Assembly: GCA_963726715.1 (NCBI GenBank)
Contig: CAVSDF010000010.1
Location: 930,001 to 994,000 of the forward strand
Reading direction: 5' to 3'
Length of the DNA: 64,000 nt
DNA from: CAVSDF01 sp963726715
GTDB lineage: Bacteria > Bacteroidota > Rhodothermia > Rhodothermales > BA12
Shown: positions 22,131-29,051 of the stretch, piece after piece
Numbering within the stretch: the first letter of the stretch is position 1
Layout: each line of letters starts with the position of its first letter
Made by a program: the position numbers and the translations under genes
Notes under the pieces: model-generated
Database searches by the model: none
The model's input: the letters and a program-made list of their open reading frames with translations, nothing else
What the model was told of the DNA's origin: nothing

Positions 22131-22175
22131 ACGACCGGCGACGGGGCGACCGGCGACGTGGCGACCGGCGACGGC
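22131..22175 (+). repeat. Three tandem 15-nt units
   Basis: Three consecutive 15-base units of the form GCGACCGGCGACGGG (variants at the first and last bases), encoding A-T-G-D-x in the glycosyltransferase frame. The same 15-mer, GCGACCGGCGACGGC, occurs once at 23997-24011 near the end of ilvE. Confidence 0.7.
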
Positions 22176-22978
22176 GGTGGGGCGGACGGCGGGGCGCCGC
22201 CCGTTCGCATCGTCGTCGTGACGCCCGCCTTCAACGAAGCGCGCTCGATCGGCCTCGTCGCGGGGGACGTGCCGCGCGCGCCGTTTTCTGCGGACGGGAT
22301 GGAGATGGAGCACGCGCGGCGCATGTCGTCGCCCACATCGTCGTCAACAACGCCTCGACCGACGAGACCGAGGCCAACGCCCGCGCCGCCGGGTGCGCCG
22401 TCGTGCGTGAGCCGCAGCGAGGCTACGGGCAGGCCTGCCTGACGGGCATCGCCGCCGCCGCCGCCTACGCGCCCGACATCGTCGTCTTCCTCGACGGCGA
22501 CTACAGCGACCACCCGGACGAACTGCCGCGCGTCGTCGCCCCGATTCTGCGCGGCGAGGCCGTCTTCGTCGTCGGCTCGCGGATGCGCGGCGTGCGCGAG
22601 CCGGGGGCGATGCTGCCGCAGGCGCTCCTTGGCAACCGCCTCGCCTGCGCGCTCATGCGCTGGATCTGGGGCGTCCGCTGGACCGATCTGGGCCCCTTCC
22701 GCGCCATCACGTGGGGAGCGCTCGCCGGTCTGGGCATGGAGGACCGCACGTACGGCTGGACGGTCGAGATGCAGATCCGCGCCGCCGCCGCGGGCCTCGC
22801 CTGCGCCGAAGTGCCCGTCTCCTACCGCCGCCGCGTCGGCGTCTCGAAGATCACCGGCACCCTCGCGGGCACGGTCGGCGCCTCGTGGAAGATCCTGTCG
22901 ACGATCGCGCGCTTCGCCGTCCGCGTTCCGCCGCGCCGGGCCGAGGTTCGGAAGGCGAAAGCATTCCCTGGCCTCTGA
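22158..22978 (+). CDS. Family 2 glycosyltransferase (frameshifted)
   Basis: A GT-A fold inverting transferase of the dolichol-phosphate-mannose-synthase-like type. The frame opens with VRIVVVTPAFNEARSIGLVAGDVPRA, then shifts near 22290-22330 into VVAHIVVVNNASTDETEANA and REPQRGYGQACLTGIAAAA. The acidic metal/nucleotide motif is in VVFLDGDYSDHPDELP. RWTDLGPFRAITWGAL and GWTVEMQIRAAAAGL complete the catalytic region. The C-terminus has YRRRVGVSKITGTLAGTVGA, typical of the group. The start is uncertain: GTG 22158 is in frame, but the region before it is a 15-nt tandem repeat. About 270 residues. The acceptor is unknown, probably a polyprenyl phosphate or glycolipid at the inner membrane. Confidence 0.82.
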
Positions 22979-23072
22979 AACTTCGGGTGGAACCGCACCC
23001 GGATGCCGGGGGTCTCTGCCCGATACCTCCCCCCCGTTTCCGCGGCCCCGCGCCGCGCATCGCCCCGATCTG

Positions 23073-24038
23073 ATGGATCAGCACGACATCTGGTTCAACG
23101 GCAAACTCGTTCCCTTCGAGAGCGCCACCGTCCACGTCCTCACGCACGCGCTCCACTACGGCTCGTCGGTCTTCGAAGGCATCCGCTGCTACGCCACCGA
23201 CCGCGGCCCGGCGGTCCTGCGCCTGCGCGAGCACACGCGCCGCCTCGTCGATTCGGCCAAGATCTACCGGATGGAGATCCCCTACGACCTCGACACGATC
23301 GACGGCGCCGTCCTCGACACCATCGCCGCCTCGGGGATGGGCGCGTGCTACATCCGCCCGCTCGTCTACCGCGGGTTCGGGAAGATGGGCGTCAACCCGC
23401 TCCACAACCCCGTCGAGACCGCCATTGCCGTCTGGGACTGGGGCGGCCTACCTCGGCCCCGAGGCCCTCGAAAAGGGCGTCGACGTGCACGTCTCGTCGT
23501 GGCAGCGCTACGCGCCGAACACGATCCCGGCGCTCGCCAAGGCGGGCGGCAACTACCTCTCGTCGTCGCTCGCCAAGATGGACGCCGTGCTCGGCGGCTT
23601 CGCCGAGGGCATCATGCTCAACACCGACGGCTACGTGGCGGAAGGCTCGGGCGAGAACCTGTTCCTCGTGCGCGACGGCAAGATCGTGACGCCGCCTGCG
23701 GCGCTCTCGGTGCTCCCCGGCATCACGCGCGACCTCCGTCGTGCACGCTCGCGCGCGACGCGGGCTACGAGGTCGAGGAGGCGCTCATCCCGCGCGAGGC
23801 GCTCTACCTCGCCGACGAGCTGTTCTTCACCGGCACCGCCGCCGAGATCACGCCCGTCCGCACGGTCGACCACCACACCATCGGAACGGGCCGCCGCGGC
23901 CCGGTGACGGAGGCCTTGCAGAACGCCTTCAACGACATCATCCACCGCGGCAACGACCCCTACGGCTGGCTCACCTTCGTCGGCGACCGCACGACCGCGA
24001 CCGGCGACGGCGCCGCGGTCGAAGCTGCCGGGGTGTGA
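23073..24038 (+). CDS. ilvE: Branched-chain amino-acid aminotransferase (two compensating frameshifts)
   Basis: Transfers the amino group between glutamate and the 2-oxo acids of Leu, Ile and Val. From ATG 23073 the sequence reads IWFNGKLVPFESATVHVLTH, then HYGSSVFEGIRCY. The catalytic lysine lies in IPALAKAGGNYLSSSLAK, followed by GYVAEGSGENLFLVRDG, LPGITRD, and LADELFFTGTAAEITPVRTVD. One base is gained near 23450 (tgg-ggc-g-gcc-tac for W-G-A-Y) and one lost near 23740, so the reading frame returns to the starting one. The total is about 321 residues, normal for class-IV BCAT of the fold-type IV family. No leucine-responsive leader is visible upstream. Confidence 0.92.
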   Translation: MDQHDIWFNGKLVPFESATVHVLTHALHYGSSVFEGIRCYATDRGPAVLRLREHTRRLVDSAKIYRMEIPYDLDTIDGAVLDTIAASGMGACYIRPLVYRGFGKMGVNPLHNPVETAIAVWDWGGLPRPRGPRKGRRRARLVVAALRAEHDPGARQGGRQLPLVVARQDGRRARRLRRGHHAQHRRLRGGRLGREPVPRARRQDRDAACGALGAPRHHARPPSCTLARDAGYEVEEALIPREALYLADELFFTGTAAEITPVRTVDHHTIGTGRRGPVTEALQNAFNDIIHRGNDPYGWLTFVGDRTTATGDGAAVEAAGV

Positions 24039-24095
24039 AGCACCGGGACGTGCGTGCGTGGTTCGTTCGGTGAGACGGCGCAGGGCGGAGGGCAT

Positions 24096-24122
24096 CCTGT
24101 CAGGGTCAAGAACGCTGACAGG
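24096..24122 (+). terminator. Stem-loop after ilvE
   Basis: CCTGTCAG, an 11-base loop, then CTGACAGG: a perfect 8-bp stem 58 bases after the ilvE stop. There is no T-run, so it is either a Rho-assisted end or an RNA-stabilising hairpin. Confidence 0.5.
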
Positions 24123-24243
24123 GTAGCGCAGGCCGCGGTTGCAGCATCAGGCGGCGGGCCGCGGTGGCGGTGAGCGTTGCGAAACGGGACGGGCGGCGGC
24201 GGCGCGGGGGCGATATTGCGGATGTCCCCTTCCCCGCGCGCCG

Positions 24244-24918
24244 ATGCCCTCCCCAACCGATGCCCGCCGACCGCTCGCCTCGCGGTCGAGTGCGTGGGCG
24301 CCGCGCGCTGCGAGCGCCCTTGCCCGCACCGGCGCAACGCCGAACCAGGTGTCCATCGCCAGCCTCGTGTTCGCGGCGGCGGGCGCCGCGCTCCTCGTCG
24401 TCGCCACCCCGCTCGCGCTCGTCGGGGCGGCGGTGATGGTGCAGGTGCGGCTTCTCTGCAACCTGCTCGATGGCCTGATCGCGGTCGAGGGCGGGAAGGC
24501 GACGCCTGCCGGGGCGCTCTACAACGAGGTGCCCGACCGCATCGCCGATTCGGCGCTTCTCGTCGCGCTCGGGTACGGGGCGGGGATGCCGTGGCTCGGG
24601 TGGGCAGCGGCGCTCGCGGCGGCCCTGACCGCCTACATCCGAACGCTCGGCGGGGCGCTCGGGCAACCGCAGGACTTCCGCGGGCCGATGGCCAAGCAGC
24701 AGCGGATGGCGGTGCTGACGCTCGCCTGCCTCGTCGGCGCCGCCGAGATCGCCCTCCACGCGACGACGTGGACGCTCGTCGCCGCCGCGGCCCTCATCGC
24801 CCTCGGAAGCGTCGTCACCTGCGCGACGCGCCTGCGCGCCATCGCCCGCCGCCTCGCGCCGTCCTACGACCCGTCGCCGCCGCGCCCGTCTGCCACCGAG
24901 TGGCGCGGACTGCGGTGA
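24244..24918 (+). CDS. CDP-alcohol phosphatidyltransferase, YnbA-like variant
   Basis: 224 residues with about six membrane helices. The family motif D-G-x2-A-R-x8-G-x3-D-x3-D is recognisable but altered: LLDGLIAVEGGKATPAG followed by ALYNEVPDRIAD has Val for Arg and Asn for the third Asp, and the first Asp (three before DG) is also Asn. The final Asp is kept. The enzyme would join CDP-diacylglycerol to an alcohol acceptor in the inner membrane. Two downstream genes encode an acyltransferase and a CdsA-like cytidylyltransferase, which would supply CDP-lipid, an arrangement like the ynbAB genes of E. coli. The start ATG follows TTCCCCGCGCGCCG. The acceptor is unknown. Confidence 0.8.
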   Translation: MPSPTDARRPLASRSSAWAPRAASALARTGATPNQVSIASLVFAAAGAALLVVATPLALVGAAVMVQVRLLCNLLDGLIAVEGGKATPAGALYNEVPDRIADSALLVALGYGAGMPWLGWAAALAAALTAYIRTLGGALGQPQDFRGPMAKQQRMAVLTLACLVGAAEIALHATTWTLVAAAALIALGSVVTCATRLRAIARRLAPSYDPSPPRPSATEWRGLR

Positions 24919-25211
24919 TTGGTGGTGGTTGGTCGTTGATTGTTGGTTGTGATCGACCGCGTCCGCTCGTCTTCGGATGCTGTCTGGCAACTCCTCCCTT
25001 GAGGAACCGAAGGTCCGCGCAGCGGAAGGTGGCCCACCGCGAGGCGGCACAGGCTCCGGGCCGGAGGGTGGGGGCGGTTCAGAGACAATGGGACTGCCCC
25101 ACACCCCCACCCCGCTGCGCGGGGAGCCCCCTCAAGGGGGCGGTTTCTTCAGTCCAACACCAAACAGCCGCTCACCAACCCACCCCTCACCAACTCACCA
25201 CCCCTCCCCCC
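24918..25211. repeat. Intergenic region of nested repeats
   Basis: Between the CDP-alcohol transferase and acyltransferase genes: a GT-rich arm (24918-24948, GATTGGTGGTTGGTCGTTG), the 24-mer at 25004, a G/C-rich hairpin stretch near 25110-25142 (CCCCCTCAAGGGGGCGG), and a CA-rich arm (25168-25211, CTCACCAACCCACCCCTCAC) that runs right up to the ATG. No coding frame is supported. Confidence 0.55.
25004..25027 (+). repeat. 24-nt double mini-hairpin repeat
   Basis: GAACCGAAGGTCCGCG followed by CAGCGGAA. It folds as two adjacent small hairpins: ACC-GAA-GGT and TCCGC-GCA-GCGGA. Identical to the minus-strand copy at 28941-28964. Confidence 0.75.
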
Positions 25212-25825
25212 ATGCTCGTCTCGCATCTGCTCATCGGCGTCGTGCGGCTGCTCGTCGGGGCGTCGGCGCGGTGGATCGGGTGCGGGCCGTCGCGGCGGCA
25301 GCGCGTCTACTTCGCCAACCACACGAGCCACGCCGACGCGCTCGCCATCTGGGCCGCCCTGCCGCGCGAGCTGCGGGCGTGACGCACCCCGTCGCCGCGC
25401 GCGACTACTGGGACCGCGGACGCCTCCGCCCGTGGCTCGCGCGGCGCGGCTTCAACGCCGTGCTGATCGACCGCGCGGCCCGACGGCGCACAAACCCGCG
25501 CCGCTCGCGCCCCTTCTCGACGACGCTCGCGGGCGGCGGTTCGCTGATCATTTTCCCCGAGGGAACGCGCGGTCAGACGCGGACGCCCCGGCGCCTTCAA
25601 GGCGGCCTCTACCGACTCGTCGAGGCCGCGCCCGACGCCGAGTTCGTGCCCGTCTACCTCGAAAACCTGAACCGGAGCATTCCGAAGGGCAGCTTCGTCC
25701 CGCTCCCGCTCGCTCTGCTCCGTCCGCTTCGGCACGCCCCTCGCCCGCATCGACGGCGAGACGCGCGACGCCTTCCTCGCCCGCGCCCGCGACGCCGTCA
25801 TCGCCTCCGCCGCGACTCCCCGTGA
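25212..25825 (+). CDS. Lysophospholipid acyltransferase, PlsC-like (several frameshifts)
   Basis: From ATG 25212 the frame reads MLVSHLLIGVVRLLVG, then the catalytic H-x4-D block in FANHTSHADALAIWAALP (about residue 36). Near 25378 it shifts to THPVAARDYWDRGRLRPWLA and NAVLIDRAARRR, shifts again near 25490-25540, and the second signature appears in GGGSLIIFPEGTRGQ. Further shifts near 25585 and 25715 separate LYRLVEAAPDAEFVPVYLEN from TPLARIDGETRDAFLARARD. The intact protein would be about 205 residues. It esterifies lysophosphatidate or a related lysolipid at the inner membrane and fits between the two other phospholipid genes. The density of indels argues for sequence error over genuine decay. 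Confidence 0.75.
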
Positions 25826-26835
25826 CGCTGACACGACGGCGACGCCGACCGCCGCCCTCCCGACCGCCTCCACCGACTCGCCCGCCGTGCACCGACCGCC
25901 CACCCGTTCCTCTGGCTCGCGGGCGGCATCGCCGCCGTCCTCGTCGTCGCCTCGCTCGCCGGGTGGCTCCTCGGGCAGCGCGCGACGACCGACGACGGCC
26001 GCGCGACCGTCGAGAACCTGAACGCCCGCGTGCGCGCGTGGTGGGTGATGGTCGGCGTCTTCGGCGCCGCCACCGCGCTCGGCATCCACGGCACGACGGT
26101 GCTCTTCGCGCTCGTCTCGTTCTTCGCCCTCCGCGAGTTCGTGACGCTCACGCCGACGCGCCCCGCCGACCGCTACGCCCTTTTCGCCTGCTTCTTCTTC
26201 GTGCTGCCGGCGCAGTACATCTTCGTCGGGCAGGCGTGGTACGGCATGTTCTCGATCTTCATCCCCGTCTACGGCTTCCTGCTGCTGCCGTCGGTGATCG
26301 GCGATCGTCGGGCGACACCGATGCCTTCCTGGAGCGCGTGGCGAAGGTGCAGTGGGGCGTCGTGATCGCCGTCTACTGCCATCAGCCATGCGCCCGCGCT
26401 GCTCACGCTCGACATCCCCGGCTACGGCGGACGGCACCGCTGCTGCTTCTTCTATCTCCTGGTCGTCGTGCAGATGAGCGACGTGTTCCAGTACGTCGTC
26501 GGCAAGATGATCGGGGAGCCACAAGATCGCGCCGACGGTCAGCCCGTCGAAGACGTGGAGGGATTCATCGGGGGCGGCTGCTGGCGACGGCGCTCGGCGC
26601 GGGCTGTGGTGGATCACGCCGTTCACGCCCGCGCAGTCCCGCGGCGATGGCGTTCGTGGTCGTGGCGATGGGCTTCCTCGGCGGCCTCTCGCTCTCGGCC
26701 GTCAAGCGCAGCCTCGGCGCCAAGGACTGGGGAGCGGCGATCGAGGGCCACGGCGGCTTCCTCGACCGCATGGACTCGGTCGTTTTCGCCGCGCCCGTCT
26801 TCTTCCACCTCACCCGCTACTTCTTCGCGCCTTAG
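25822..26835 (+). CDS. Phosphatidate cytidylyltransferase-like protein (several frameshifts)
   Basis: The CdsA signature is intact at the C-terminus: SAVKRSLGAKDW followed by GAAIEGHGGFLDRMDS (about 26697-26775), in a frame that ends TAG at 26835. Upstream pieces in other frames include PFLWLAGGIAAVLVVASLAG, AWWVMVGVFGAATALGIHG and FVGQAWYGMFSIFIPVYGF; then around 26310-26600 fragments match expected QWGVVIAVY, VVVQMSDVFQYVVGKMIG and KIAPTVSP. Frame changes occur near 26310, 26385, 26445, 26515 and 26580. About 335 residues if repaired, with eight or so helices. It makes CDP-diacylglycerol from CTP and phosphatidate. The N-terminus is unclear: no in-frame ATG is seen before the first helix, and the start may overlap the acyltransferase stop. 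Confidence 0.75.
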   Translation: MTLTRRRRRPPPSRPPPPTRPPCTDRPPVPLARGRHRRRPRRRLARRVAPRAARDDRRRPRDRREPERPRARVVGDGRRLRRRHRARHPRHDGALRARLVLRPPRVRDAHADAPRRPLRPFRLLLLRAAGAVHLRRAGVVRHVLDLHPRLRLPAAAVGDRRSSGDTDAFLERVAKVQWGVVIAVYCHQPCARAAHARHPRLRRTAPLLLLLSPGRRADERRVPVRRRQDDRGATRSRRRSARRRRGGIHRGRLLATALGAGCGGSRRSRPRSPAAMAFVVVAMGFLGGLSLSAVKRSLGAKDWGAAIEGHGGFLDRMDSVVFAAPVFFHLTRYFFAP

Positions 26836-27169
26836 AGGGAGGAACGACGGATGGTAGACGACGGACGACGCCGCAAAGGCCGTCCGGTGAGAGACAGCCT
26901 ACAACGTCCGTCATCCCCGCGAACCGAAGGTCCGCGAAGCGGAACGGGGGCCCCAGAAGGACGGACGCCGTGCGCGGGAAAGACGAAGGAGGGAACCACG
27001 TCTCCAGTCGACCGACACCCCACGACCGACGCGTCCAAGGCCGCACCGCCACGCCGCACAGGCGTTCGGCGACACGGCGGGTGACGGAATGGTTACGCGG
27101 GCCGTACCATCGGGGGACGCCGTCGTCCCCACCCTTCTCCTCGATCCGCACCTGATGCGACTCTCTCCG
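26836..27169. other. Intergenic region with one 24-mer repeat
   Basis: A 334-base gap between the CdsA-like gene and the M28 peptidase gene. It holds the 24-nt repeat (26921-26944) flanked by TCATCCCCGC and CGGGGGCCCC, the outer halves of a larger palindrome also seen at 50180-50230. Some GA-rich and CA-rich sequence is present. No gene is supported. Confidence 0.45.
26921..26944 (+). repeat. 24-nt double mini-hairpin repeat nested in a larger palindrome
   Basis: GAACCGAAGGTCCGCG followed by AAGCGGAA; loops are GAA in both mini-hairpins. Flanked by GTCATCCCCGC on the left and CGGGGGCCCC on the right, which can pair across it. Confidence 0.75.
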
Positions 27170-28792
27170 ATGCGCCCGTCTCCGCTTCGCGCCGCCCTTC
27201 TCGGCGCCGCCCTCGCCCTTCCCGCCGCCGTCGCGCCCGCCGCGCACGCCCAGGCGCCCGAGCCAGTCGACACCGCCGCCGTGCGCATCCTCCGCGCCGA
27301 AGGCATGGGCGCGCGCTCGCAGGTGATGGAGACGCTCTGGTGGATCACCGAGGCCAACGGCCCGCGCCTGACCGGCTCGGCGGGCCTCGACCGCGCCGTC
27401 GCGTGGGCCACGCGCCACCTGCGCGAGCAGGGCCTCGCCAACGTCCACACCGAGAACTGGGGACCGTTCGGGCGCGGCTGGACGCTCAACCGCTTCTCGG
27501 TCAACGCGTCGAGCGCGAACGGCGCCGCCAACTTCCCCGTCATCGCCGTCCCGCGCGCGTGGAGCCCATCGGTGCGCGGCACCGGCGAGGTGGTGATCCT
27601 GAGCGCCTCCACGCCTGAGGAGCTTGCCGCCTACCGCGGACGCCTGCGCGGCAAAGTCGTCTTCGTCGACGACGCCCGCGAGGTGAGCGAGCCGTTCGCG
27701 CCCATCGCCACGCGCCACACGACCGAATCGCTCCTCGCGCTCGCCAACTACGCCGTCGATCAGGCGCCGTCGGCGCCGGGTGGCGGCGGCAACGCGGCGT
27801 TCATGGGCCGCTTCCGCATCGCGTCGGCGCGCATGCAGATGCTCGCCGAGGAGCAGCCGCTCGTCATCGTCGACCGCGGGTCGAAGGGCGACTACGGGAC
27901 GGTCTTCTCCGGCGGCGCGTCGGTGCCGGTGCCCGAGGGTGTCAGCGCCGCCGAGCGCCCGACGGCGTGGATGCCGCGCGGGCAGCGCGTGATCCCGCAG
28001 ATGACGCTCGCCGTCGAGCACTACAACCGCATCCACCGCATGGTCTCGCGCGGAATGCCCGTCTCGCTCGCCCTCGACATGGACGCCACCTACGACGAGG
28101 CCGACCCGATGGAGCAGAACGTCCTCGCCGAGATCGCCGGCACCGACAAGGCCGACGAGCTCGTCATGCTCGGCGCCCACTTCGACTCGTGGCACGCGGG
28201 CACCGGCGTCACCGACAACGGCGCCGGATCGGCAGTGATGATGGAGGCGATGCGCCTGCTCCAGGAGACCTTCCGGCAGCGCGGCACGCAGCCCCGCCGC
28301 ACCATCCGCCTGGGCCTGTGGACCGGCGAGGAGCAGGGCCTCTACGGCAGCCGCGCCTACGTCGCCCAGCACTTCGGCACGCGCGGCACCGACGGCACCT
28401 TCGCCCCGACGGCGGACAACGCCAAGGTGAGCGCGTACTTCAACATGGACAACGGCACCGGCACGGTCCGCGGCGTCTACCTGCAGGGCAACGAGGGCGT
28501 CGGGCCGGTCTTCCGCGCGTGGCTGCGCCCGTTCCACGACCTCGGCGCGGCGACGGTGACGATGCAGAACACCGGCGGCACCGACCACCTCGCCTTCGAC
28601 GCCGTCGGCATCCCCGGCTTCCAGTTCATCCAGGAAGAGATGGCCTACTCGACGCGCACGCACCACTCCAACATGGACGTCTACGACCACGCCGTCGCCG
28701 CCGACCTCCAGCAGTCGGCGACGATCATCGCCGCCTTCGCCTACCACGCCGCCATGCGCGATGCGCCGCTTCCGCGCAAGGGCGGGCGCTGA
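27170..28792 (+). CDS. Secreted M28-family metallopeptidase, carboxypeptidase Q-like
   Basis: 540 residues from ATG 27170 (after CTCTCTCCG; a second ATG lies 15 bases upstream). The signal peptide ends about A-H-A-Q. A PA-type inserted domain lies at about 120-290. The co-catalytic zinc site is complete: GAHFDSWHAGTGVTDNGAGS (His and bridging Asp), LWTGEEQGLYGSRAY (catalytic Glu and Glu ligand), FNMDNGTG (Asp) and THHSNMDVYD (His). The layout matches the PGCP/carboxypeptidase Q branch of M28, which removes amino acids from peptides. It would act in the periplasm or outside; no T9SS tail is present. No frameshift. It is monocistronic by spacing. Confidence 0.9.
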   Translation: MRPSPLRAALLGAALALPAAVAPAAHAQAPEPVDTAAVRILRAEGMGARSQVMETLWWITEANGPRLTGSAGLDRAVAWATRHLREQGLANVHTENWGPFGRGWTLNRFSVNASSANGAANFPVIAVPRAWSPSVRGTGEVVILSASTPEELAAYRGRLRGKVVFVDDAREVSEPFAPIATRHTTESLLALANYAVDQAPSAPGGGGNAAFMGRFRIASARMQMLAEEQPLVIVDRGSKGDYGTVFSGGASVPVPEGVSAAERPTAWMPRGQRVIPQMTLAVEHYNRIHRMVSRGMPVSLALDMDATYDEADPMEQNVLAEIAGTDKADELVMLGAHFDSWHAGTGVTDNGAGSAVMMEAMRLLQETFRQRGTQPRRTIRLGLWTGEEQGLYGSRAYVAQHFGTRGTDGTFAPTADNAKVSAYFNMDNGTGTVRGVYLQGNEGVGPVFRAWLRPFHDLGAATVTMQNTGGTDHLAFDAVGIPGFQFIQEEMAYSTRTHHSNMDVYDHAVAADLQQSATIIAAFAYHAAMRDAPLPRKGGR

Positions 28793-28832
28793 CCCGATGC
28801 GGGCCCACGGGCGCGACGGCCAGGGGCGCGAT

Positions 28833-28870
28833 GACGCCCGGTAGAGACGCATCGGCGATGCGTCTCTACG
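28833..28870. repeat. 38-nt palindromic REP element, copy 1
   Basis: Both copies share GACGCCCG, then an inverted repeat with arm GTAGAGACGCATC and centre GGC, then G. The other copy is at 43304-43341. It lies 40 bases after the M28 peptidase stop. Elements of the GTAGAGACG...CGTCTCTAC type are widespread REP-like repeats in bacteria. Confidence 0.8.
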
Positions 28871-28940
28871 TCGCACCGCCGCCGCACACGACCGCGCCGC
28901 GACACGATCTTGCCTCCACCGTCTCTTCGGGGACCTTCGG

Positions 28941-28964
28941 TTCCGCTGCGCGGACCTTCGGTTC
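28941..28964 (-). repeat. 24-nt double mini-hairpin repeat (minus orientation)
   Basis: On the minus strand it is identical to the copy at 25004. A partial second copy (GGACCTTCGGTTCC, 28931-28943) overlaps its left edge, suggesting tandem insertion or slippage. Confidence 0.7.
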
Positions 28965-29051
28965 AGGCCATAGAAGCCGGTGGGGGAGGTCAGCGGGGAA
29001 TACACCAGCGGGGGCCGTGCTCCCGACACCTCTTTTGCTCTCCCGACCTCC

